Source of the DNA: Marinithermus hydrothermalis DSM 14884
Lineage (GTDB): Bacteria; Deinococcota; Deinococci; Deinococcales; Marinithermaceae
Length of the DNA: 64,000 nt
Direction: 5' to 3'
Assembly: GCF_000195335.1 (NCBI RefSeq)
Contig: NC_015387.1
Span: 1,918,001 to 1,982,000, forward strand
Shown here piece by piece: positions 6,522 to 14,486 of this stretch. The translations under genes and the position numbers were made by a program. The notes under the pieces were generated by a model. The model did no database searches and was not told the DNA's origin. It was given only the letters and a program-made list of their open reading frames with translations. Position 1 is the first letter of the stretch, and every line of letters begins with the position of its first letter.

Positions 6522-6791
6522 TTACTCCCCTCCCATCAGGGTCTCGAGGGCAGGCTCACCGACCTTCACCGCGACGTACCCCAGGCCCACCCCGAGCGCC
6601 GCGCCCGCGAGGAACGCGCCGACGAGGGGGAGGAAGGCGCCGCTGGCCTCCAGGAGTTCCGCGTCGCTCAGTTCCTGCCCGGCGGGAAGCGGTACCTCTG
6701 GCACGGGAGGCAGGGGGTTGCTCCGGGCCATCACGGGGAGGAAGGCGTTGGCCAAAAGCGCTGCGATCATCAGGGGAACGGCTTTTTTCAT
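6522..6791 (-). CDS. Secreted peptide precursor: Sec signal, Pro-rich spacer, double-glycine-type leader, GxxxG-rich core
   Basis: An 89-residue product from ATG 6791 (AGGAGGTG 6 nt upstream, overlapping the stop of the preceding paralogue). Residues 1-22 are a Sec signal peptide ending VMA. Residues 23-38 are Pro-rich. Residues 41-52, LSDAELLEASGA, match the canonical bacteriocin leader pattern L(-12) S(-11) xx E(-8) L(-7) xxx x G(-2) A(-1). The predicted core, residues 53-89, is hydrophobic and rich in Gly/Ala (AGAALGVGLGYVAVKVG), like GxxxG helices of class IIb bacteriocins. A C39 peptidase gene lies downstream. Combining a Sec signal with a double-glycine leader is unusual because such leaders are normally handled by ABC exporters. 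Function (bacteriocin, amyloid or surface peptide) is unknown. Confidence 0.7.
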   Translation of the reverse strand: MKKAVPLMIAALLANAFLPVMARSNPLPPVPEVPLPAGQELSDAELLEASGAFLPLVGAFLAGAALGVGLGYVAVKVGEPALETLMGGE

Positions 6792-6803
6792 CCCGTGCAC
6801 CTC

Positions 6804-7082
6804 CTAGCGGCTGGCGAGCCAGGCGCCGACGAGCAGGCCCACGCCGAGCCCCGCGCAAAAGGCCATGGCAGCAGGGCCGGCCGTGCAGGCCGCGACCAGG
6901 CTCCCGAGTTCGCCCTGGGTGGCCTCGAGTTCCGCATCCAGAAGCGGCGTGCCTTCTGGAAGCACGACCTGGACTTGAGGGGGGTGCGCTGGGGGAGGGG
7001 TGGCTTAAACGGCGAGCGCCGGGCTTGTGGTTGTGGAGAGGAGAAGTCCCGCTGTCGCGAACCATAAAAGAACTTTTCTCAT
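6804..7082 (-). pseudogene. Paralogous secreted peptide precursor with an in-frame TAA after the signal peptide
   Basis: From ATG 7080-7082 (GGTGGTGAG upstream) the frame encodes a signal peptide MRKVLLWFATAGLL...SPALAV (25 codons), then TAA at 7005-7007, then continues in the same frame for 66 codons to TAG 6804-6806. The part after the stop aligns with the next gene: Pro-rich spacer, LPEGTPLLDAELEATQGE (leader-like, with Gly at -2) and a hydrophobic core with two Cys (residues 66 and 76) and GLGVGLLVGAW. With codon 26 as sense, the protein would be 92 residues, close to its 89-residue paralogue. Either it is a recent nonsense pseudogene, or the stop is read through or is a sequencing error. 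Confidence 0.65.
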
Positions 7083-7113
7083 ATTCTCACCACCTATTTT
7101 ACAACTACCTGGA

Positions 7114-7143
7114 ATTATAATTAAATCTGGCAAAGCATGTCAA
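7114..7143 (-). promoter_or_regulatory. Consensus promoter of the peptide/C39 operon
   Basis: On the minus strand a perfect -35 TTGACA (7138-7143) is followed after 18 nt by a perfect -10 TATAAT (7114-7119), 31 nt before the first start codon. The divergent spacer 7083-7252 is much more A+T-rich than its surroundings. Confidence 0.75.
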
Positions 7144-7252
7144 TAACACGCGTAAGCTTACCTAGAACTCTATACTTCGCACCGATTGTGATTTTCTTAC
7201 TAGAAATGCTGGCTACCCAATTTAGTATTATTTATCTTAAGGAGGTGAATAA

Positions 7253-7948
7253 ATGAATAGTAAACGTCACTTTCCGCTTTTATCGCAAATTCTAGGAATT
7301 ATAATAGCTGTTTCCTTCTCTTCCTGCGGAACCCTCGCTAGCGAAGCGGTGGATCCCTCCCCAGCGCTACCTTCGCCCGTAGCACCTGGCGTCTGGGCGC
7401 GCTGGGACGCCTACAGCGTGACGGTGCACCTGACCCCTCCCCTATTCACGGAGGAAAGCCTCCCCAAGTTCCGCGCCTTCGTCGCGCAAGCCGAGGCGGC
7501 GGGCGCTTCAAAGACCGTGCTGGGCCAACTGCGGGGGGCCCTGAGGAGCGCGGAGATCGAGTGGGAGACGCTCCAACAGCTCGACCCAGCCACGATTCAG
7601 GAGCTGCGCCGCCAGATCGCGCCGGCCGCCCAGCCCGGCCCGGCAGCCCCGCAGGGGCTTTTCAACTGCACCCGGGCCACCGCCGGGCCGACCACCGCCC
7701 GGCCCGGCGCCAAGGCGTACGCGAAGGGCTCGTGTGTGAACGCCACGAACCACGTGTACGCGCGCGCCGAGGCCGCAGGGGAGGTGCGCGCCGCGCGGGA
7801 CGCCGGGTGGAACGGGGCCTTCGCCTCCGCCTTCCAGTACGGCAACTGGGCGTGCGCAAGTTACGGCGCGGCCTCCGCTTACCTCAGTATCGGCGGGTTT
7901 CGCATCACGGTGGACTCCAGCACCGCAGCCTACGACCGGTGCCGGTAA
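7253..7948 (+). CDS. Predicted secreted lipoprotein of unknown function, divergent from the peptide cluster
   Basis: A 231-residue product from ATG 7253 with an ideal AAGGAGGTG site. A hydrophobic N-terminus ends at Cys25 (SFSSC, a slightly atypical lipobox), followed by a Pro/Ala-rich linker. Residues about 45-125 are largely helical (a region with RAFVAQAEAAGASKT and LRRQIAPAAQ). The C-terminal third contains four Cys (NCTRATAG, GSCVNATN, WACASYG, YDRCR) and many small residues, suggesting disulfides in an exported domain. I do not recognise the family. It shares the A+T-rich divergent promoter region with the peptide operon, so it could be an immunity, receptor or accessory protein of that system; this is inference from position only. 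Confidence 0.65.
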   Translation: MNSKRHFPLLSQILGIIIAVSFSSCGTLASEAVDPSPALPSPVAPGVWARWDAYSVTVHLTPPLFTEESLPKFRAFVAQAEAAGASKTVLGQLRGALRSAEIEWETLQQLDPATIQELRRQIAPAAQPGPAAPQGLFNCTRATAGPTTARPGAKAYAKGSCVNATNHVYARAEAAGEVRAARDAGWNGAFASAFQYGNWACASYGAASAYLSIGGFRITVDSSTAAYDRCR

Positions 7949-7960
7949 GAGCACAGCAAC

Positions 7961-7993
7961 CCGTCCCGCCAGGGGATGGCCCCGGCGGGACGG
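7961..7993. terminator. Hairpin between convergent genes
   Basis: CCGTCCCGCC (7961-7970) pairs perfectly with GGCGGGACGG (7984-7993). It lies between the stop of the lipoprotein gene and the stop of the leftward CBS gene, so it may end transcription from both sides, although T-runs are weak. Confidence 0.6.
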
Positions 7994-8004
7994 TCTGCGG
8001 GGGT

Positions 8005-9675
8005 TCATCCTTCGATGACCCCGAGCTGCTGCATCAACCCCAAGAGGTCCGGGCTGCCCCAGTACTCGACCAACCGTCCGTCCGCGAAGCGCGCGATCAC
8101 CGTCGAGTTGATCGCGAAGGACTTGTGGGTGGGCGCGATGCCCTTGAACTCCCCCTCGTGTGTGCCCCGCAGGATCAGGCGCGCCACGACCCGGTCGTCC
8201 GCCGCGAAGAGGTCCTCGATGACGTGCTCGTAGTTCCCGAAGGCGTTGTACAACCCCCGGATGAACTGCTTGAAGGTCGCGCAGTCCATCGGGTCGGGGA
8301 AACCCGGGATGTGCGCCACGCAGTTCTTCGCGAGGATCTCGTCCATGACGCGGAACTCACGCCGGTCCAGCGCCTCGTACAAGCGGCGCAACGCCGCCTT
8401 GTTCCGCCCGGCCGCTTCAGGACTCGAGAGCACGCCCAGCTGCTGTAGCATCCCGAGGGTGTCCCAGTGGGTCCAGCCTTCCTTAACCCTTCCCCCCTCC
8501 AGCCGATCGATCGTCAAGCCCGTAACCACGACCTTCTTTCCGGTAGGCGGGATGCCCATCAACTCGCCCTTGTGCGTGCCCTGCGCCTTCCAGCGGGTCA
8601 CGACACGGTCCCCCACCGCGTGCATCTCCTCGATCGTGAACCGGGTGTCCGGAAACGCCTTCTGGTAGTACTCAACCAGCGCCCGAACGCTCTCCGGGCC
8701 GCGTCCCGCATCCGGCACGGCCGGGTCGTGATTCACGTAATCCGCCGTCACGATCTCCCGTAAGCCATCGAAACGCCCCTGGTTCCAGACCTCCTCGAAG
8801 TAGCGACGGACCACGGCCTGATTCCGCTCCGCCTGTGCAGGATCCCCCGCCGTCCCCAACCGTTCAGGAAGATCCGTGATGCCCCAGTGCTCCACCGCCT
8901 TACCGTTCTCGAAACGAATGACGTGCATTTCACGGAACGCTATCCGCTTCCCGGTGGGCGGCCGGCCGAAGAGCTCGCCCTTGTGCGTGCCCTGGAGGGT
9001 CTGGTGCAGCACGACCCGGTCCCCCGCGGCGATGGCGTCCTCGATGGTCGCCCGCAGGTCGGGAAAAGCCCGGCGCATCTGGGTGAAGAGCTGCTTCACC
9101 CCCTCGCGGCCCTGGGGCAGGCCTGGAGGCAGGTCGTGATCCACGAGCTGCTCCGCGATTACCTCGTCCAGCGCGGCGAGGTTGCCTTTGTTTAATCCCT
9201 CCTCGATGATGCGCCGCGCGGCGGCCTGGTTCCGCCCCTCCAGGGAGGCCGGGCGTTCGGGGGGCGCCTCGAGCTCCATGATGCTCGCCACGTCCGCCAT
9301 CTCCCGCCCGATCAGGTACATCACGTCGTCCAGCGTGAAGATGCCGGAGAGCTCCCCCTTGTCGTTCACCACCAAGAAGCGTCGGATGGGCTTCCCGCGC
9401 ACCGCCTCGAGCGCTTCCAAGAGCCCCATGTCCTCGTTCAGGGTAAGGACCTCCCGGGTCATGACCTGCTCCACCTTGGTCTTCTTAGGGTCCATACCCT
9501 GGCGCAGCACGCGTAGCGTCAAATCCCGATCCGTGACCAGACCGAGCGGCTTTCCGTTGTCCGAGACAACGACGCACCCGATGTTGTTCTCCTCCATCAA
9601 ACGGCACGCCTCCGCGATCGGTGCTTCAGGCCGGACGCGCACGACCTCTTTCCGGGCAATGCTCCGCAAACCCAT
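8005..9675 (-). CDS. Fusion protein: CBS-domain pair followed by three SnoaL-like domains
   Basis: A 556-residue protein from ATG 9675 (GGGGAGG 8 nt upstream; GTG 9684 is an alternative). Residues about 5-125 are two CBS domains, with GCVVVSDNGKPLGLVTDRDL and RFLVVNDKGELSGIFTLDDV. CBS pairs bind adenine nucleotides and regulate partners. The rest is three tandem SnoaL/ester-cyclase-like units (about 145-275, 285-410 and 425-550). Each starts with an RNxA...R helix and has a central G-T-H-x-G-E motif followed by PPTGK or APTHK and an ending with xxVEHWGITD, VKEGWTHWD or VEYWGSPD. SnoaL folds are small alpha+beta barrels used as cyclases, hydrolases or binding modules. I infer nucleotide control of a binding or lyase activity; the substrate is unknown. 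Confidence 0.88.
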   Translation of the reverse strand: MGLRSIARKEVVRVRPEAPIAEACRLMEENNIGCVVVSDNGKPLGLVTDRDLTLRVLRQGMDPKKTKVEQVMTREVLTLNEDMGLLEALEAVRGKPIRRFLVVNDKGELSGIFTLDDVMYLIGREMADVASIMELEAPPERPASLEGRNQAAARRIIEEGLNKGNLAALDEVIAEQLVDHDLPPGLPQGREGVKQLFTQMRRAFPDLRATIEDAIAAGDRVVLHQTLQGTHKGELFGRPPTGKRIAFREMHVIRFENGKAVEHWGITDLPERLGTAGDPAQAERNQAVVRRYFEEVWNQGRFDGLREIVTADYVNHDPAVPDAGRGPESVRALVEYYQKAFPDTRFTIEEMHAVGDRVVTRWKAQGTHKGELMGIPPTGKKVVVTGLTIDRLEGGRVKEGWTHWDTLGMLQQLGVLSSPEAAGRNKAALRRLYEALDRREFRVMDEILAKNCVAHIPGFPDPMDCATFKQFIRGLYNAFGNYEHVIEDLFAADDRVVARLILRGTHEGEFKGIAPTHKSFAINSTVIARFADGRLVEYWGSPDLLGLMQQLGVIEG

Positions 9676-9836
9676 CTGCCTCACCTCCCCTGGTTTTAAA
9701 GCCCTTTATTCTACGCCCATGCCCGGCCGCCTCCCTAGAAGGGATGCACCGCCGCCGCTACGAACCCCCCGCGCCTTAACGTGGGAACGCGAAGGGGATG
9801 GTTCCGAAACGTTCGGTGAAACGGAATCCCGGAGGA

Positions 9837-10673
9837 TCAGGAACGCGTCGCGTCGTCCAGCCCTTGGGATTCCTGATCCGCGTCCGTGCGCGCGAACTCC
9901 TCGAGCTCGGCGGAGAGGGCCTCGAGCTCCTCGCCGCCGGCCATCATGGTGAGGATCTCCTCGCGGGTCACCTCGCCTTTCTTGAAGGTGCCGTAACTCC
10001 GGCCGCGGTTGAGGAGGGTGAAGCGGTCCCCTACGGGGAAGGCGTGGTGCACGTTGTGCGTGATGAAGACCACGCCGACCCCCCGGGCGCGCGCTTGGGC
10101 GATGTAGCGGAGGACCACGCCGGCCTCCTTGACGCCGAGGGCGCTGGTGGGCTCGTCCAGGATCAGGACCTTCGCGCCGAAGTAGACCGCGCGCGCGATG
10201 GCCACGGACTGGCGCTCCCCGCCGGAGAGGGTGCCCACGGCCTGGTTGGGGTCGCGCACGTCGATCCCGATTTTATGCATCTCCTCGCGGGTGACGCGCT
10301 CCGCGAAGGCGAGATCGAAGCGGCGGAAGGGCCCCCACCCCCGGGTGGGCTCGCGCCCCAGGAAGAAGTTTCGGGTGATGCTCATGAGGGGGATCATGGC
10401 CAGGTCCTGGTACACGGTGGCGATCCCGTGGTCCAGGGCCTCGCGGGGGGAGCGGAACCGTACCGGCTTGCCCTCGACGAGCATCTCGCCCCTATCCGGC
10501 GGGTACACGCCCGCGAAGATCTTGATGAGGGTGGACTTCCCCGCGCCGTTATCCCCCAAAAGGCAGTGCACCTCCCCGGGGTAGACGGTCATGGAGATGT
10601 CCTTCAGGGCCACGACCGGCCCGAAGTACTTGTCCACGTGACGCACCTCGATCAGGGGGGTCACGGCGATCAC
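9837..10673 (-). CDS. Sugar-type ABC transporter ATP-binding protein (FrcA/RbsA-like, single domain)
   Basis: A 278-residue ATPase with Walker [11 protein letters not shown]-loop [11 protein letters not shown], signature LSGGERQ, Walker [13 protein letters not shown] and H-loop FITHN. GTG 10673 overlaps the permease stop by 4 nt, so translation is coupled. CUT2-family sugar importers usually have a double ATPase of about 500 residues; this one has a single nucleotide-binding domain, as in FrcA-type fructose/ribose importers, so it would work as a homodimer. The C-terminal 30 residues are acidic and unstructured. It is the last gene of the substrate-binding protein, permease, ATPase operon. 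Confidence 0.9.
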   Translation of the reverse strand: MIAVTPLIEVRHVDKYFGPVVALKDISMTVYPGEVHCLLGDNGAGKSTLIKIFAGVYPPDRGEMLVEGKPVRFRSPREALDHGIATVYQDLAMIPLMSITRNFFLGREPTRGWGPFRRFDLAFAERVTREEMHKIGIDVRDPNQAVGTLSGGERQSVAIARAVYFGAKVLILDEPTSALGVKEAGVVLRYIAQARARGVGVVFITHNVHHAFPVGDRFTLLNRGRSYGTFKKGEVTREEILTMMAGGEELEALSAELEEFARTDADQESQGLDDATRS

Positions 10674-11692
10674 CTCGCCTCCACGGCCCGCTTGCGCACG
10701 TAGTTGTTGAACATCACCGCGACGAGCAGCACCGCGCCCAGGAAGACCTGGAACCAGTCGGTGTCGATCCCGGTGAAGAAGAACCCCTGCCGGACCATGC
10801 CGAAGATCAACGCGCCCAGGCTCGCCCCGATCACCGAGCCGTACCCGCCGGTGAGGAGGTTCCCGCCGATGACCGAAGCGATGATCGCCTCGAACTCCTT
10901 CAGCTGGCCCCGGAGCACGTCGGCCGACCCCGCGTCAAGCACCTGGAGCGTCGCGAGTAAGGCCGCGGAGAAGGAGGTCCCCATGAAGAGGGTGATCTTG
11001 ACGCGCGCGACCGGCACCCCGACGTTCCGCGCGGCTTGCGCGTCCCCCCCCGCGCCGAAGATCCAGTTGCCGAAGGCCGTGCGGAACAGCACCCAGGCCC
11101 CGATCGCGGTCAGGCCGAGCCACCAGAAGACCGCGGCGGGCACCCCGAAGGGCGCGGCGGTGAAGATCGGGGCGATGGGGTCCTCCTGGATAGCGGGGTG
11201 CAGCCCCGAGACGATCGTGCGGTGGGTGAGGAGGCGCGTGACCCCGATCGTGAGGCCGCGCAGTATGAAGAGCGCCGCCAGGGTCACGATGAAGGAAGGC
11301 AGCCCCGTGCGGATGACCAGCCACCCGTTGAAGTACCCCACCGCGAGGGCCAGGGCAAACGCGAGCAGCACCCCCGCCCAGACCGGCCAGCCGAACAGCT
11401 TGACGGGAATCGCGATCGCCATGCCCGCCACGCCGATCATCGAACCGATCGAGAGGTCGAACTCCCCCGCGATCATGAGGAGGGAGACCGCCACGGCCAG
11501 GATGCCGAGCTGCGCGGAGACCTCGAGGTAGTTCACGGTGCCGAGCCAGCTGAGGAAGCCGCGGTCCCCGGCGATCACGGCGAAGATGCTGAAGACCAGG
11601 ACCACGCCCGCGGCTGAGCCGAGCTCCGGCCGTCCCAATAAGCGGCGCAGGAGGCTGGGCTTTCGCATCCGCTCGTCGGTGTTGCGGGCCAC
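10670..11692 (-). CDS. Sugar-type ABC transporter permease (BPD_transp_2 family)
   Basis: A 340-residue inner-membrane protein with about 8-10 hydrophobic segments. It carries family motifs such as [16 protein letters not shown] after the first helices, and the EAA-like loop region [19 protein letters not shown], followed by [26 protein letters not shown] 11692 is chosen because AAAAGGAG lies 8 nt upstream. Together with the ATPase and the binding protein it forms a CUT2-type sugar importer. The substrate is not determined by sequence; ribose, fructose or xylose are typical. Confidence 0.92.
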   Translation of the reverse strand: MARNTDERMRKPSLLRRLLGRPELGSAAGVVLVFSIFAVIAGDRGFLSWLGTVNYLEVSAQLGILAVAVSLLMIAGEFDLSIGSMIGVAGMAIAIPVKLFGWPVWAGVLLAFALALAVGYFNGWLVIRTGLPSFIVTLAALFILRGLTIGVTRLLTHRTIVSGLHPAIQEDPIAPIFTAAPFGVPAAVFWWLGLTAIGAWVLFRTAFGNWIFGAGGDAQAARNVGVPVARVKITLFMGTSFSAALLATLQVLDAGSADVLRGQLKEFEAIIASVIGGNLLTGGYGSVIGASLGALIFGMVRQGFFFTGIDTDWFQVFLGAVLLVAVMFNNYVRKRAVEAR

Positions 11693-11712
11693 TGCAGCGG
11701 CTCCTTTTAGGG

Positions 11713-11737
11713 AAGCCGCGGGGAAGCCCCGCGGCTT
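11713..11737 (-). promoter_or_regulatory. Strong hairpin between binding-protein and permease genes
   Basis: AAGCCGCGGGG (11713-11723) and CCCCGCGGCTT (11727-11737) form a perfect 11-bp stem with a 3-nt loop inside the operon. No T-run follows in the direction of transcription. It probably stabilises the 3' end of the binding-protein message or lowers read-through, which would give more binding protein than permease. Confidence 0.6.
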
Positions 11738-11743
11738 GTAGGG

Positions 11744-12667
11744 TTAGCGGAAGCCTTCCTCGCTCAACTCGATCACCTGCGCTGCGTTCTCCGGCGTGAC
11801 GAACCCGGGCCCGGTGAAGATCACGTCCTCGGCGGGCAGGACCCCGTACTTGATGTACTGGGTGAGCAGGACGATCGGCAGGTAGCCCTGGAGGTACTGC
11901 TGCTGGTCGATCGCGAAGCTCATCTTGCCCTCGGCGAGGGCCTCGAGGACGGTGGGGCCGAGGTCGAAGGTGCCGAAGACGACCTTGCCGATCAGGTCGA
12001 GTTCCTCGAGGGCCGCGAGGGTGGGTTCCGCGCCCACGGGGCCGAGGGTGAGGATGCCTTGGATGTCGGGGTTGTTGCGCAGGAAGATCGCGACCGAGTT
12101 CTTGATCTCGGTGAAGTCGCCCCGCACCCCGAGCACCTCGACGTCGCCGCCCAGGCCTTCCTCGAACCCTTGGCAACGCAGGTCCAGGGCGAGGTTGCCG
12201 ACCTCCTGGTTGATGCAGACGGCCCTGGTCACGCCGGCGGCCTTCATGCGTTCCCCGGCGCCCTTGCCGGCGATGAACTCCTCCTGGCCGATGTGGAGGA
12301 GGACCCCGAGGTCCTTGAACACGTCGAACCCGGAGTTGATCGAGATCACGGGGATGCCGGCCTCCACCGCGGCGCGGATCGAGCTCCCGAGGGCGTCCGC
12401 GTCGGGAATGGAGACGACCAGCGCGTCGGGCTTGGAGGCTACGGCCGCGTCGATGAGCTGCGACATCTGCACCAGATCGAAGGTCGCGGGGGCCCGGTAC
12501 TCTACCCGAACGCCCATGTCTCGCGCCGCCTGGTCCACGCCGTTCTTGACCACCGACCAGAAGGGGTCGGCGGCCGTGCCGTGGGTCACCACGACGATGC
12601 GTTGCGCGCTCCCGAAGCCGAGGCCCAAGAGGAGCAACGCCCCTACCGTCAGTACCCAGCGTTTCAC
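11744..12667 (-). CDS. Periplasmic sugar-binding protein of the ABC importer
   Basis: A 307-residue protein from GTG 12667 ([22 protein letters not shown], signal peptide; GTG 12676 is an alternative). The mature part begins [30 protein letters not shown], the usual opening of the Peripla_BP_4 (ribose/fructose-binding) fold, and has the hinge strand [32 protein letters not shown]. It delivers substrate to the permease encoded downstream. FrcB-like proteins are the closest group I recall. It is first in the operon, with a promoter about 130 bp upstream. Confidence 0.9.
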   Translation of the reverse strand: MKRWVLTVGALLLLGLGFGSAQRIVVVTHGTAADPFWSVVKNGVDQAARDMGVRVEYRAPATFDLVQMSQLIDAAVASKPDALVVSIPDADALGSSIRAAVEAGIPVISINSGFDVFKDLGVLLHIGQEEFIAGKGAGERMKAAGVTRAVCINQEVGNLALDLRCQGFEEGLGGDVEVLGVRGDFTEIKNSVAIFLRNNPDIQGILTLGPVGAEPTLAALEELDLIGKVVFGTFDLGPTVLEALAEGKMSFAIDQQQYLQGYLPIVLLTQYIKYGVLPAEDVIFTGPGFVTPENAAQVIELSEEGFR

Positions 12668-12797
12668 ACGCACCACCTCACTCCGGTGCGGCCCCTGGCC
12701 GCACCCGGCAACCGCGCTTATGGCCTAACCCAGCCGCTCTCGTTTTTCCGAGGCTTCCACCCCCGTACCGCGCTGATTTCCAGGGTTGCGAGATCCC

Positions 12798-12827
12798 ATT
12801 TTAACCGCTGGTATTTCCTCAGGTCAA
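12798..12827 (-). promoter_or_regulatory. Promoter of the sugar importer operon
   Basis: On the minus strand TTGACC (12822-12827), 18 nt, TAAAAT (12798-12803). The message would have a leader of about 125 nt. The 320-bp gap 12668-12986 holds this promoter and, at its right end, TATCAT and GAGAGGTGA just before the M16 gene; I see no gene in it. Confidence 0.6.
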
Positions 12828-12986
12828 GGATAAAACCCGCGGTTCACGCCCCCTCCATCCGACCACGCCCCACGCCCCGCGGGCGTATCCCGGAAGACAC
12901 GCGGTGATCTCCCCCACCCGCCCGCCCCCCCAAGGGGCGTATCATGCGAGCAACAACCCGGAAAGCCCAACCGCGAGAGGTGATAC

Positions 12987-14486
12987 ATGAAACGACACGT
13001 ACGATCCCTGATCGCGCTCGGGTGCGCCCTCGTCCTCCCAGCCGCCGCGCAGGGCCTCGAGGCGCGCGTGCACGCGTTCACGCTGGACAACGGGCTGCGC
13101 GTGCTCATGGTGGTGGAGCCCAGCGCCCCGGTGATCCACTTCAACCTGATGTTCGACGTGGGCGGCGTGGACGAACCCCCCGGCCTGGGCGGCATCGCCC
13201 ACATGGTCGAGCACATGGCGTTCAAAGGCACCGCCTCCATCGGCAGCCGCGACCCCGAGGCCGAAGCGGAAGCGCTCGCCGCGGTCGAGCGCGCCCTGGA
13301 CGCCCTCGAGGCCGCCCGCGCGAGGGACGCGGACGCGGCAGAGGTGCGCCGGCTCGAGGCCACCTTCCAAGAGGCCCGCGAGCAGGCCCAGCGGCTCGCG
13401 ATCCCGAACGCCTTGGACAACCTCTTCAGCGCGAACGGCGCGGCGGGATTGAACGCCGGCACCGGGTACGACTTCACCTCGTTCGTGGTCTCCCTCCCCA
13501 AAAACCGCCTCGAGCTGTACGCGCGCGTGTACGCGGACGTGCTGCTCAACCCGGTCTTTCGCAGCTTCTACGAGGAGCGGGACGTGGTGCGCGAGGAGCG
13601 CCGGCAGCGCAGCGAGGACGACCCCCAGGGCTTCCTGTTCGAGCGCTTCCTCGGCGCGGCGTTCGAACGGCACCCCTACGGAAGGCCCTTGATCGGCAGC
13701 GCCGAGGAGATCGAAGGTTACCGCACCGCCGAGGCCCAGGCGTTCTTCGAGCGGTTCTACCACCCCAACCGCGCGGTGCTCGTGATGGTGGGGGACCTCG
13801 AGCCGGAGCGCGACATCCAGGTCATCGAGCGGTTCTTCGGGGCGGTGCCCCAAGGCCCCGAGGCGCGCGTCCCGATCCCCGAGGAACCCCCGCAGTCCCG
13901 CGAGAAACGCATCACGGTGCGCTACGACGCCGAGCCGCAGCTCGCGATCGGGTACCACAAGCCCACCTACCCGGAGCGGGACGCGTTCGTGATGGACGTG
14001 ATCGACGCGCTGCTGAGCTCGGGCCGCACCTCGAGGCTGTTCAAGCGCCTCGTCCTGGAGGAACGCCTCGCCCTCGATGTCAGCACGAGCTCGAGCTTCC
14101 CCGGGGCGCGCTTCCCGAACCTGTTCCTCATCTTCGCGCAGCCGCGCTTCCCCAACCCCCCCGAGGCGGTGGAGGCCGCGGTGTACGCCGAGCTCGAGCG
14201 CCTCAAGACCGAACCGGTTCCGGAGCGCGAGCTGGAGAAGGTCAAGAACCAGGTGCGGGCGGGGTTCGTGCGGGCCCTGGCCTCGGGCCCTGGCCTCGCG
14301 CAGCAGCTCGCGTTCTACGAGCTCTTCTTGGGCGGCTGGGAGAACCTCCTGACCTACGCGGACACGATCCAGACCGTGACCGCCGAGGAGGTTCAGGCCG
14401 CGGCGCGGCGGTACTTCGTCCCCGAGAACCGCACCGTCGCGATCCTCCTGCCCAAGGACGCGAGCGAAGGAGGTGAGGCCCCGTGA
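12987..14486 (+). CDS. M16-family zinc peptidase, catalytic subunit, exported
   Basis: A 499-residue protein with signal peptide (residues 1-20, LVLPAAAQG). It carries the inverted zinc motif HMVEH (H72, E75, H76), with the distal Glu pair at 203-204 in DVVREERR. M16 enzymes (pitrilysin/MPP type) normally place that Glu about 70-80 residues after the motif; here the gap is about 128, owing to a Glu/Ala-rich insertion (about 85-140) that looks like a coiled coil. The C-terminal domain has RTSRLFKRLVLEERLALDV. It overlaps the next gene by 4 nt (GTGA), and the two products probably pair, one catalytic and one non-catalytic. Substrates are likely peptides or damaged proteins in the periplasm. Confidence 0.9.
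   Translation: MKRHVRSLIALGCALVLPAAAQGLEARVHAFTLDNGLRVLMVVEPSAPVIHFNLMFDVGGVDEPPGLGGIAHMVEHMAFKGTASIGSRDPEAEAEALAAVERALDALEAARARDADAAEVRRLEATFQEAREQAQRLAIPNALDNLFSANGAAGLNAGTGYDFTSFVVSLPKNRLELYARVYADVLLNPVFRSFYEERDVVREERRQRSEDDPQGFLFERFLGAAFERHPYGRPLIGSAEEIEGYRTAEAQAFFERFYHPNRAVLVMVGDLEPERDIQVIERFFGAVPQGPEARVPIPEEPPQSREKRITVRYDAEPQLAIGYHKPTYPERDAFVMDVIDALLSSGRTSRLFKRLVLEERLALDVSTSSSFPGARFPNLFLIFAQPRFPNPPEAVEAAVYAELERLKTEPVPERELEKVKNQVRAGFVRALASGPGLAQQLAFYELFLGGWENLLTYADTIQTVTAEEVQAAARRYFVPENRTVAILLPKDASEGGEAP

Noticed and set aside
12942-13958. 338-codon leftward frame opposite the first M16 gene
   Set aside because: Antisense shadow with no motifs; the rightward frame carries the zinc site and signal peptide.
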